Assembly (NCBI GenBank): GCA_016714225.1
Contig: JADJNS010000048.1
Coordinates: 62,001-126,000 of the forward strand
DNA length: 64,000 nt
Direction: 5' to 3'
DNA from: Archangiaceae bacterium
Lineage (GTDB): Bacteria; Myxococcota; Myxococcia; Myxococcales; Myxococcaceae
The position numbers were made by a program, and so were the translations under genes. Shown one piece after another: positions 44,308 to 51,999 of this stretch; the first letter of the stretch is position 1; every line of letters begins with the position of its first letter. The notes below the pieces were generated by a model that saw only the letters and a program-made list of their open reading frames with translations, did no database searches and was not told the DNA's origin.

Positions 44308-45161
44308 GCGGCCTCAAAGACCGGGTGCTGTTCATCAGCGGCGCCAGCCGCGGCATCGGCCTGGCCATCGCGCTGCGCGCGGCGAAAGACGGCGCGAAGG
44401 TCGCCATCGCGGCGAAGACGGCCGAGCCGCACCCCAAGCTGCCCGGCACCATCTTCACCGCGGCGAAAGAGATCGAAGCGGCGGGCGGCAAGGCGCTGCC
44501 GCTGGTCTGCGACATTCGCTACGAAGATCAGGTCTACGCGGCGGTGCAGAAGACCGTCGAGACCTTCGGCGGCATCGACATCTGCGTGAACAACGCCAGC
44601 GCGATCGGGTTGACGGACACCCTGTCGACCCCCATGAAGCGCTACGACCTGATGAACGGCATCAACGCGCGCGGAACGTTCGTCGTCAGCCAGGCGTGCA
44701 TCCCCCACCTGGTGAAGGGCAAGAACCCGCACATCTTGAACCTCGGGCCGCCCCTCAACATGAAGGCGAAGTGGTTCGCCGGTCACGTCGCGTACACCAT
44801 CGCGAAGATGGGCATGTCGATGTGCACCCTGGGCATGGCCGAAGAGCTCAAGGGCCAGGTCGCGGTGAACTCGCTGTGGCCGCGCACCGTCATCGCCACC
44901 GCCGCGGTGCAGAACATGCTCGGCGGCGACGACACCATGCGCCAGAGCCGCAAGGTCGAAATCATGGGCGACGCGGCCTACGCCATCTTCAACAAGGACT
45001 TTCGCACCCACACCGGCCATTTCCTCATCGATGACGACGTGCTCAAGGCCGAGGGAGTCAGCGACCTGTCGAAATACATGGCCGTGCCGGGCGTCGAGCC
45101 CCTGCCAGATTTCTTCATTGAACCCGAGGACTTCGGGGGGTGGCTGAAAGGGGCCACCTGA
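44304..45161 (+). CDS. Short-chain dehydrogenase, HSDL2-like
   Basis: 285 residues from ATG 44304. The Rossmann motif is SGASRGIG, NNAS is present, and the catalytic Tyr-Lys appears as YTIAKMGMSM. The segments LGPPLNMKAKWFAGHVAY and VAVNSLWPRTVIATAAVQNM match hydroxysteroid dehydrogenase-like protein 2 relatives, thought to act in fatty-acid metabolism. It lacks the SCP2 domain of the animal protein. Coupling to a rhodanese is unusual and unexplained. Confidence 0.85.
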   Translation: MSGLKDRVLFISGASRGIGLAIALRAAKDGAKVAIAAKTAEPHPKLPGTIFTAAKEIEAAGGKALPLVCDIRYEDQVYAAVQKTVETFGGIDICVNNASAIGLTDTLSTPMKRYDLMNGINARGTFVVSQACIPHLVKGKNPHILNLGPPLNMKAKWFAGHVAYTIAKMGMSMCTLGMAEELKGQVAVNSLWPRTVIATAAVQNMLGGDDTMRQSRKVEIMGDAAYAIFNKDFRTHTGHFLIDDDVLKAEGVSDLSKYMAVPGVEPLPDFFIEPEDFGGWLKGAT

Positions 45162-45212
45162 TTCGACCACCGTCGGATCGTTTCTCCTCGGGGTGGCAAC
45201 CAACTCGAGGAA

Positions 45213-45827
45213 ATGACGGTGTTTGCACTGACCCTCCCGCGGATGAACGTCGAGACCGCGACTCTCACGGCTGACCCGCTCCGCGCGCTGGCCGAAGCGG
45301 CGCGCGACGGAGAGGCACGTGCGTTCACCCAGCTGTACGAGCGCACCCGCGAGATGGCGTGGCGGGTGCTCTACCGGGTGGTGGGCAACAGCCCCGACCT
45401 CGAAGACCTGCTGCAAGAGTCGTATCTCCAGCTGCTCAAGGCGCTGAAGGGCTACCGCGGCGACGCGCGCACCACCACCTTCCTGCACCGGGTCTGCGTG
45501 AACGTGGGGCTGATGCACCTGCGCAGCAAGCGCCGGCGCCCCGAAGACCCGACCGACGAGCTGCCGCAGACCGAAGCCCCCATCGAGCACAGCCCCGAGC
45601 GCGCCGCGCAGGTGAAGCAGGCCCACGGCATGGCGCAGCGCGCGCTCTCGCAGCTCTCGCCCGAGAAGGCCGACGTGTTCGTGTACCACGAGCTGCTCGG
45701 CCTCAAGCCCGAAGAGATTTCCGAGCTGGTCGATTGCCCGGTGAACACCGTGCGCAGCCGGCTCAACCGCGCGCGCGTCGACTTCACCGCGGCGGTGCTG
45801 AAGCTGAAGAAAGAGGAAGCGCTGTGA
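45213..45827 (+). CDS. ECF-type RNA polymerase sigma factor
   Basis: 204 residues from ATG 45213; ATG 45243 is an alternative. Region 2 is seen as AFTQLYERTREMAWRVLYRVVGN and DLEDLLQESYLQLLKAL, region 4 as LSQLSPEKADVFVYHELLGL and a helix-turn-helix ending VNTVRSRLNRAR. The stop overlaps the start of a ZAS-bearing anti-sigma/FecR gene (GTGA), the usual sigma/anti-sigma pairing. A GGCAAC motif at 45195-45200 resembles an ECF -35 box but lies very close to the start. Confidence 0.85.
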   Translation: MTVFALTLPRMNVETATLTADPLRALAEAARDGEARAFTQLYERTREMAWRVLYRVVGNSPDLEDLLQESYLQLLKALKGYRGDARTTTFLHRVCVNVGLMHLRSKRRRPEDPTDELPQTEAPIEHSPERAAQVKQAHGMAQRALSQLSPEKADVFVYHELLGLKPEEISELVDCPVNTVRSRLNRARVDFTAAVLKLKKEEAL

Positions 45828-47371
45828 GCGAGCACCTGACGCCCGAGGCGCTGTGGGAAGCGGCGCGGGTTCCGCCCGAGGGTGACGACTACGCCCACCT
45901 GCAACTGTGCCCCGACTGCCGCCTCGAGCTCGGCAACATCAAGCTGGCGCAGAGCGCGCTCGTCGAGCCGCCTGGGCCGGCGCCGCTGTCGGACGATTCG
46001 GCGAAGCGCATCGGCAACGTGCTGCGCAAGGCCGCCGAGAAGCAGGCGCGGCGCGCGCAGTGGTACGGCGCGTGGTGGCCCTTCAACTTCTCGCCCAACT
46101 GGGTGCTGGCTCCGGCCGCCGCGGCGCTGATGGCGTTCTTCGCCTACCGCGCCATCGGCCCGGTGCCGGGCGAGCCGCAGCCCTCGCCGATCGCGAAGCG
46201 CGACGCGCCGGCGACGCCGACCCCGCCGCCGATGAACGAGGCGCCCCAGGCGCTGCCTGCGAAGAAGGTGCTGGCGCAGGTGAAGTCGACCAAGAACGCG
46301 CGCTCGGGCTCGGGCGCGCTCAAGCAGTCGCAGCAGGTGAGCGAGGGCAGCACGGTGGCGACCGCCAAGGGCGGCTCGTTGATCATGGCGCTGCCCGACG
46401 GCAGCCAGATCGGGCTCGACGGCTCGTCGCAGGTGCAGCTGGCGAAGCTCGAAGACCGCGCGGTGACGCTCGACGTCGACCGGGGCTCGATGAAGGTGCT
46501 GGCCCGCCACGACCCGTCGCGCGAGCTGAAGGTGCGCGCCGGCGAGCTCGAGATTTTCGACGTGGGCACCGAGTTCATCGTCAGCCGCGACGCCGACCAC
46601 ACCCTGGTGGGCGTGCAAGAGGGCGAGGTCGAGGTGCGCGCTCCGGGCGGTGAGAAGGTGCCGGTGCGCGCGGGCCAGGCGGTCGAGTATTGCGGCGGCA
46701 AGCTCGAGCGGCAGCAGTGGGCCCAGGCCGACGAGCTGCCCAGGCCGCGCCCGCCCGCTCCGCCGCGCCGCACCGAGCCCCAGGCGGCGAAGCGGCCTTC
46801 GGCCGACGAGACCCCCGAGATTCCCTCCGAGCCGCAGGCGGTCTCGCCGCCGGTGGCGCAGCCTGCCGAGCCCGCTCGGGTCGAGCCGGCGAAGCAGCCC
46901 GAGGTGGCGACCAACGAGCCCGAGCACGCGTCGAGCCCCGACGAGTGGGGCACGCCCTCGAACCTCAAAGACGCGCCGGTGCTGCAGCCTCCGCCGGTGC
47001 CCGCGCCGCAGCCGCCCGAGGTGCAGCCGCCGCCGCAGGCGCCCACCGCCGCGCGCGACACCGGGCCGACCACCAGCGAAGAAGAAGACACCTCGCTCAA
47101 GGCCCGCATCGAGCGCGAGGTGAACCGCATCAAGAACGCGTTTCGCCCCGCGTCGCGGCTGCAGCGGGCAGATGAAATCGTCAGGCTGGTCGAGCGCCGG
47201 CAGTGCACCGACGCGCTGGCGCAGGCCGACGCCTGGCTCACCGAGGCGGTGCCGCGCGGCGAGAGCTTCAACCTGCGCCGCAGCGTGCTGTCGTCGAAGC
47301 TGCGCTGCTTGAACTTCGAGGGCCGCAGCGGCGACGCCGCCGCGGTGCAGCGCGAGCTCGACAAGCTGTAG
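45824..47371 (+). CDS. Membrane anti-sigma factor with ZAS motif and FecR domain
   Basis: 515 residues from GTG 45824. The N-terminal HLQLCPDC (His25, Cys29, Cys32) is the HxxxCxxC zinc anti-sigma signature. One membrane helix (about 94-112, WVLAPAAAALMAFFAYRAIG) is followed by a periplasmic FecR domain (EGSTVATAKGGSLIMALPDG, LEIFDVGTEFIV, VGVQEGEVEVRAPGGEKVP), a long Pro/Glu-rich stretch and a helical C terminus (ADEIVRLVERRQCTDALAQA). It probably holds the ECF sigma at the membrane and releases it on an envelope signal. Confidence 0.82.
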   Translation: MSEHLTPEALWEAARVPPEGDDYAHLQLCPDCRLELGNIKLAQSALVEPPGPAPLSDDSAKRIGNVLRKAAEKQARRAQWYGAWWPFNFSPNWVLAPAAAALMAFFAYRAIGPVPGEPQPSPIAKRDAPATPTPPPMNEAPQALPAKKVLAQVKSTKNARSGSGALKQSQQVSEGSTVATAKGGSLIMALPDGSQIGLDGSSQVQLAKLEDRAVTLDVDRGSMKVLARHDPSRELKVRAGELEIFDVGTEFIVSRDADHTLVGVQEGEVEVRAPGGEKVPVRAGQAVEYCGGKLERQQWAQADELPRPRPPAPPRRTEPQAAKRPSADETPEIPSEPQAVSPPVAQPAEPARVEPAKQPEVATNEPEHASSPDEWGTPSNLKDAPVLQPPPVPAPQPPEVQPPPQAPTAARDTGPTTSEEEDTSLKARIEREVNRIKNAFRPASRLQRADEIVRLVERRQCTDALAQADAWLTEAVPRGESFNLRRSVLSSKLRCLNFEGRSGDAAAVQRELDKL

Positions 47372-47544
47372 AGAACGCTCACCCTGAGCGAAGGCCGAAG
47401 GCCGAAGTCGAATGGGTGCTGACGCAGCTGGAAGGCGCAGCGCCGCATACTCCATGCTTCAAGCAGCAGAGCGTGCGTACCCGTACGAGGGAGTATCTGC
47501 GCCTGAGCCTTCGGCGAGCGACAGCAGGGTTCGACAAGCTGTAG
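47358..47544 (+). repeat. Dispersed intergenic repeat, copy B, with flanking direct repeats
   Basis: The repeat core (47380-47534) is the second copy of the element at 40075-40231. TCGACAAGCTGTAG occurs at 47358-47371, where it forms the end of the FecR gene, and again at 47531-47544; similarity extends to the following CGCTCA. Insertion with duplication of the gene end, or capture of it, would explain this. Confidence 0.65.
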
Positions 47545-47551
47545 CGGTCGC

Positions 47552-48856
47552 TCAGGCGGCGCGGCGGCGCGACGCCCCCAGCTGCCTGCCGGCGGCCAGG
47601 TGCGCGACGGTCTTGTCGACCAGGCTCGAGAACGCGCGAATCGACTTCTCGAGCGACCTCACCGGAGTGTCTTCGATGCGGGTGTGCGAGACGCCGGGCG
47701 ACGACTCGGCGAACACCATCGCGGTCGGCACCACCGCGGCCATCTCGGCGGCGTCGTGCAGCGGCCCCGAGGGCAGCTCGAACGCGCTGCCGGTCGCCTC
47801 TTTCACCGCCTCGGTGACGAAGCGGGTGAGCGTGGGGTCGAAGATGCGGGGCGTGATGCGCTGCAGCTGGCTCCACTCGACCTTCACCCGGTGGTGCTTC
47901 GCCGCCGCCTGCGAGACCTTCTTCGCGCCGGCGAGCATCTTGGCCAGCACCCTCGCGTCGAGCGCGCGCAGGTCGATGGAGATTTCGGTGCGCCCCGGCA
48001 CCGCGGTGACGAAGTTCGGCTCGACCTTCACCACCCCGCACGTCGCCACCACCCGGGTGCGCGGCGTCTTGCCCGACAGCTTCACCGCCACGGCCTGCGC
48101 GCCGAGCGCGAACTCGGCGGCCGCCAGAAACGCGTCTTGCCGCAGGTGCAGCGGAGCGGCGCCCGAGTGGGCGGCCTGGCCGATGAACTTCAGGCTGTAC
48201 CGCTCGACGCCCATGGTGCCCAGCACCACGCCCACCTGCTTCTTCGCCGCCTGCAGCACCGGGCCCTGCTCGATGTGCAGCTCGAGGTACGCCTCGGCTC
48301 CCAGCGCGTCGAACCAGGCGCGGGCGGTGTTCATGCCGTCGAGGGTGACGCCGTTCTCGGCCAGCGCGTCGGGCAGCTTCACTCCGGCGCGGTCGGTGAG
48401 GTGGGCGAGCTCGCCGTGCGGGTCGAGCGCGCCGGCCGACGCCGCCGAGCCGGTGAGGCTGCGGCCGAAGCGCGCGCCCTCTTCGTCGGCCCAGTCGACC
48501 AGGTGCAGCGTGACGGGCGGCGGCTTGCCCGCCGCGGCATACCGGCGCAGCACCTCGAGGCCGGCGAGCACGCCCAGACAGCCGTCGAGCCAGCCGCCGC
48601 CGGGCACCGAGTCGAGGTGCGAGCCCAGCACGATGCCGCGGGCCGATTCACCCTTCAGCGTCGCCCACGCGTTGGCGGCGCCGTCGCGCGCGACCTCGAG
48701 GCCGAGCTCCGTCTTCACCTTGGCGGTGAACCACTCGCGCGTCTTGCGCCACACCGGGCCCCACGCCACGCGCTGGGCGCCGCGCTCGTCTTCGGTGAGG
48801 GCACGCAGCGCGTTGAGATCGGCGATGACCCGCTGGGGAGAGATGGGCTCGAGCAT
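47552..48856 (-). CDS. M20-family amidohydrolase, carbamoylase/allantoate type
   Basis: 434 residues from ATG 48856. The metal ligands of the hydantoinase/carbamoylase subfamily are visible: GSHLDSVPGGGWLDGCLGV, DEEGARFG, LELHIEQGPVL and SGPLHDAAEMA. These enzymes hydrolyse N-carbamoyl-amino acids, ureidoglycine/allantoate or beta-ureidopropionate using two metal ions. It is soluble and of normal length for the family. No other purine or pyrimidine catabolic gene is adjacent. Confidence 0.88.
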   Translation of the reverse strand: MLEPISPQRVIADLNALRALTEDERGAQRVAWGPVWRKTREWFTAKVKTELGLEVARDGAANAWATLKGESARGIVLGSHLDSVPGGGWLDGCLGVLAGLEVLRRYAAAGKPPPVTLHLVDWADEEGARFGRSLTGSAASAGALDPHGELAHLTDRAGVKLPDALAENGVTLDGMNTARAWFDALGAEAYLELHIEQGPVLQAAKKQVGVVLGTMGVERYSLKFIGQAAHSGAAPLHLRQDAFLAAAEFALGAQAVAVKLSGKTPRTRVVATCGVVKVEPNFVTAVPGRTEISIDLRALDARVLAKMLAGAKKVSQAAAKHHRVKVEWSQLQRITPRIFDPTLTRFVTEAVKEATGSAFELPSGPLHDAAEMAAVVPTAMVFAESSPGVSHTRIEDTPVRSLEKSIRAFSSLVDKTVAHLAAGRQLGASRRRAA

Positions 48857-49013
48857 GGCGGCGAAACAGAGCGCACCTGGGGGCAGGCGGGCAACTTCAA
48901 GTCAGCGCCTTGCGCAGCTCTCCGCTCAGCCGGCGCAACCGTGCCCCGCCCTTCCGATACAGTCACTCGAGGAGGAACACTTGCAACCCGATGGGGGTTG
49001 AGGGTCATCGACC

Positions 49014-49751
49014 GTGGAAGAGCTGCGCTTCGCCATTCGTGAGCTCGCCTCCCTGCCGAGCCCCAAGGTGGCCGACCGGCTGGTGGCCCAGCTCGGCGCG
49101 GCGCCCGCCTCGGCCGAGCTGACCGAGCTCATCTGCCGCACGCTCGAGCTGACCAACCTGCACGAGCTGCGCGACTCGCGCGGAGTCACGGTGCGCTGGC
49201 GCCTCGTCGACCGGCTGCTCGCGCTCGGCTTTCCCCATGCGCTGCAGGTGACGCCCGAGGACCTCGACTACCACCGTCACGTTAAGCCTTCGGGAGATCA
49301 GCTCGCGCTGCGCACGCTCACCGCGTGCATGGGGCTCATCTCGGTGCTGTGGTCATCGCTGCTGTCGCTGCTGCTCGTGATGGGCGCGTCGGGCACCGGC
49401 CTGAAGGGCCTCGGCGCCGGAGCAGCCCTGCTGGTCTCGCTCGGCCACGGAGTGCTCGCGATGGTCACCGCCATCGGCGGCCACCACAGCCAGCCGCGCA
49501 AGCTGCTCCGCCCGCTGGGGTGGTCGTTCTTCTTCCCTTTGGCGGTCGCGGCGGTCAGCAGCGTGACCACCGACCACCTGGGCTTCTTCTCACTCGTGGT
49601 GGGCGCCCCGATGACGCTCACCGCGGTGCTGTGCGGCCTGCTCGCGGCGATGGAGCCCGACTTCGAGCCGGAAGAGGTCGCCGCCCCACGAGTGGCCGAG
49701 CCCGAGCGCGATGAGGTCGCCCCGCTGCCGGCCAAGGTGCGCGTGCGCTGA
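49014..49751 (+). CDS. Membrane protein of unknown function
   Basis: 245 residues from GTG 49014. A soluble helical N-terminal third (MEELRFAIRELASLPSPKVADRL-like) is followed by four hydrophobic helices (LISVLWSSLLSLLLVMG, LGAGAALLVSLGHGVLAMV, FFFPLAVAAVSSV, FSLVVGAPMTLTAVLCGLL) and an acidic tail. The N-terminal part resembles HEAT-type repeats. The stop lies 5 bp from the convergent HExxH gene. No family is recognised. Confidence 0.6.
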   Translation: MEELRFAIRELASLPSPKVADRLVAQLGAAPASAELTELICRTLELTNLHELRDSRGVTVRWRLVDRLLALGFPHALQVTPEDLDYHRHVKPSGDQLALRTLTACMGLISVLWSSLLSLLLVMGASGTGLKGLGAGAALLVSLGHGVLAMVTAIGGHHSQPRKLLRPLGWSFFFPLAVAAVSSVTTDHLGFFSLVVGAPMTLTAVLCGLLAAMEPDFEPEEVAAPRVAEPERDEVAPLPAKVRVR

Positions 49752-49756
49752 ACGCC

Positions 49757-50953
49757 TCAGCGCGGCAGCTTCACTTCGAGCGGCTGAAACTTCTGCAGCC
49801 GGTCTTCGCTCGCCGCGGCCGCGAGAATGGCGGTGAGGCTCTTCAGGCGCTCTTCCACCGTGCCGCCTGAGGGCGGGTTGGCGCGGCCCTGAGCCGTGCG
49901 CGCCCACTGCTTCTCGGCTTCGTCGAGCAGCCGGGCCTGCTCTTGGGGCGACGCCTTCTCGATGCCGTCGAGCAGCCCGCGCTGAATGTCCAGCGCCGCC
50001 TCGCGCTTGGCGGCCTCGGCGTAGAGCTCGTCTTTCTCGGCGGCGGTGAGCGGCGGCACCCCGGCCTTCTCGCGCGCGATGGCGACGCCGTCGACGTAGG
50101 TCTGCACGTGCTCGGCATCGCCGCCGCCACCCCACCCGTCGGTGACGCGCACCAGGCGCTCGCCGTCTTGCGGGTCGAGCCCCATCTCTTCGAACAGCGC
50201 GCGGGCCTTGTCGATGCGGGTCTGCAGCGGAAGCTGGGTGTCGAAGAGCGCTTCGTGGTGCCCGAGAATTCCGTGCATCAGCTCGTGCTCGAGGGCGCCC
50301 GTCTTCTGCTCCAGCGCCGAGGCCGGCACGAACACCCCTTCACCGGTGGTGACCCCACCGGTACCGGGGAAGCGCCGCTGGAACTCTTCGTCCGACAGCA
50401 CGGTCACCGGCACGCCCAGCTTCTGCGCCTGGGCGATGAGCTTTGCCGCGGTCGGCGAGGCGGCCGCCGACTGCTGCTCGTACCGCTCGAGCAGCACCGG
50501 GCCCAGCTCTTCCTGATACGGCGCGAGCTCTGACTCGTACCGCGCCTTCGCCTTGTCGAACTGCGCGTCGCTGGCGTAGTCGCCGCGATGCGGCTCTCTG
50601 AGCTTGAGCTTCTCGTACTGCGTCTCTCGCTGCGCCAGCCGCACCTCGTCGTTGTGCAGCGCGACGGCCTGCCGGTAGGCGATGTCTCCCCCGTAGCCGG
50701 CGAAGTCGGTGCGCGTCGGCGCGGTGGCTTTGAGCGCCTCCAGCCGCTGACGCGCGGCCTCCAGACCGGGCGAAGTGGTCGGGTGCTCCCGGCGGGGCAT
50801 GCTGACGGTTCCGCCTCCTCCGCCGTGCGTCGGGTGAAAGTGGTCGATCTCCTTCTTCGGAGCAGGAGCAGGAGGAACCGGGTCGATGTGAATAGAGCTT
50901 CGTGAGTTCGACGGGTTGGGTGAGCCCGTCACACGCGAGGGGGGCATTTGCAT
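49757..50953 (-). CDS. Putative HExxH metalloprotease without signal peptide
   Basis: 398 residues from ATG 50953. The N-terminal 60 residues are disordered (Pro/Ser/Gly-rich); then come long charged helices (LEAARQRLEALKAT, VRLAQRETQYEKLKL) and a zinc protease signature ALEHELMHGILGHHE, followed by more helices. No export signal is seen. Such proteins occur as polymorphic effectors injected by contact-dependent systems, but no VgrG, PAAR or immunity-type gene is adjacent. It is divergent from a lytic transglycosylase. Effector function is speculation. Confidence 0.6.
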   Translation of the reverse strand: MQMPPSRVTGSPNPSNSRSSIHIDPVPPAPAPKKEIDHFHPTHGGGGGTVSMPRREHPTTSPGLEAARQRLEALKATAPTRTDFAGYGGDIAYRQAVALHNDEVRLAQRETQYEKLKLREPHRGDYASDAQFDKAKARYESELAPYQEELGPVLLERYEQQSAAASPTAAKLIAQAQKLGVPVTVLSDEEFQRRFPGTGGVTTGEGVFVPASALEQKTGALEHELMHGILGHHEALFDTQLPLQTRIDKARALFEEMGLDPQDGERLVRVTDGWGGGGDAEHVQTYVDGVAIAREKAGVPPLTAAEKDELYAEAAKREAALDIQRGLLDGIEKASPQEQARLLDEAEKQWARTAQGRANPPSGGTVEERLKSLTAILAAAASEDRLQKFQPLEVKLPR

Positions 50954-51164
50954 TGATTTACGAGAGAACGAAGCGCGGGAACCAGGGCGCCCGGGTAAAC
51001 GCCGCTTACCCCTGGCCCGCGCTGGTAGAAACGGCCGATCGCGGCTTCGCCATTTCGAGATCTTCCCATTCCGAGGCAGCACGAACTCGTAGCAACGCCC
51101 GCCCGCGGTGACAGTCAGCGGCCCGTGGGCGCCCCCCTTACTCAAATCGGTGGGAGGCGGCGGG

Positions 51165-51764
51165 ATGGCGGCGTTCGGGGTGACTGCGGTGGTGTGGGGG
51201 ATGCTGGTGGCGGGCGGCGGGCAGTACGGCACGACGGCCGACACCACTCAGCTGAGGGAGCAGTACGCGCGGGTCGAGGCGGTGCTCGAAGCGCGCGGCA
51301 AGTTCGGCGAGAGCGAGCGGCGCGCCATCGCCACCGCCATCGTCGAAGAGTCGGCGCGCGCCGGCTACGACCCCTTCTTGATTCTCGGCATCATCGACAC
51401 CGAGTCCGACTTCCGGCACGAGGTGGTCTCGAGCGCCGATGCGCGCGGGCTGATGCAGATTCAGCCCAAGACGCTGCAGTACCTGATGGAGCGGAACCAC
51501 TGGCCGATGTCGGAGCAGGTCGTCGAGCGAGACCCGGCGCGGTGCGTGATGCTCGGCGTGCGCTACGTGCGGCAGCTGCACGACCGCTTCCACTCCATCG
51601 ACGCGGCGCTGATGGCCTACAACATGGGGCCCACCAAGTTCGCCTCGCTGCGCAAGACGCCCGAGGCGCTCGAACCCTACCGGGTGTACCCGGCCTCGGT
51701 GCACCGCGACGCGAAGCGGCTCAAGGGCAAGCGCGCGCCGGCCGCCGAGCTCCCCCGCTCGTGA
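51165..51764 (+). CDS. SLT-type lytic transglycosylase
   Basis: 199 residues from ATG 51165, with an N-terminal signal or membrane anchor (AAFGVTAVVWGMLVAGG). The SLT fold follows: catalytic Glu in IIDTESDFRHEV, DARGLMQIQP, then AYNMGPTKF. It cleaves peptidoglycan glycan strands to 1,6-anhydro products in the periplasm. The length is typical of minimal SLT enzymes. It converges with the 76-residue gene (5-bp gap). Confidence 0.85.
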   Translation: MAAFGVTAVVWGMLVAGGGQYGTTADTTQLREQYARVEAVLEARGKFGESERRAIATAIVEESARAGYDPFLILGIIDTESDFRHEVVSSADARGLMQIQPKTLQYLMERNHWPMSEQVVERDPARCVMLGVRYVRQLHDRFHSIDAALMAYNMGPTKFASLRKTPEALEPYRVYPASVHRDAKRLKGKRAPAAELPRS

Positions 51765-51768
51765 GCGG

Positions 51769-51999
51769 TCAGCGCCCGCGCTGACGGGCTGCGAGCGCGC
51801 GCGCGCCGAACGGGTCGGCATCAGACACGGCGTCGGCGGGGTTCAGCCCGCGGCGGCGCAGCTCGGCCTCGAGCTCGCGCAACAGCTCGATGCCCCCCGC
51901 GACCGGGTCGAAGCCGCCGCCCGCCACCAGGCGCAGCGCCGCGCCGAGCTCGCGGTAGCGCGCGAGCAGCTGCGCGTCGTCGAGCGTCGCGGCGCTCAT
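51769..51999 (-). CDS. Small soluble protein, unknown
   Basis: 76 residues from ATG 51999, overlapping the stop of the HD-like gene by 4 bp (ATGA). It is an all-helical Leu/Arg-rich protein (LDDAQLLARYRELGAALRLV, IELLRELEAELRRRG). Coupling suggests a small partner, chaperone or immunity-like protein of the gene upstream. No family is recognised. Confidence 0.55.
   Translation of the reverse strand: MSAATLDDAQLLARYRELGAALRLVAGGGFDPVAGGIELLRELEAELRRRGLNPADAVSDADPFGARALAARQRGR

Noticed and set aside
50993..51011. Inverted repeat GGGTAA/TTACCC in the divergent region before the lytic transglycosylase
   Set aside because: Six-bp arms with a 7-nt loop are common by chance in such sequence; no further support.
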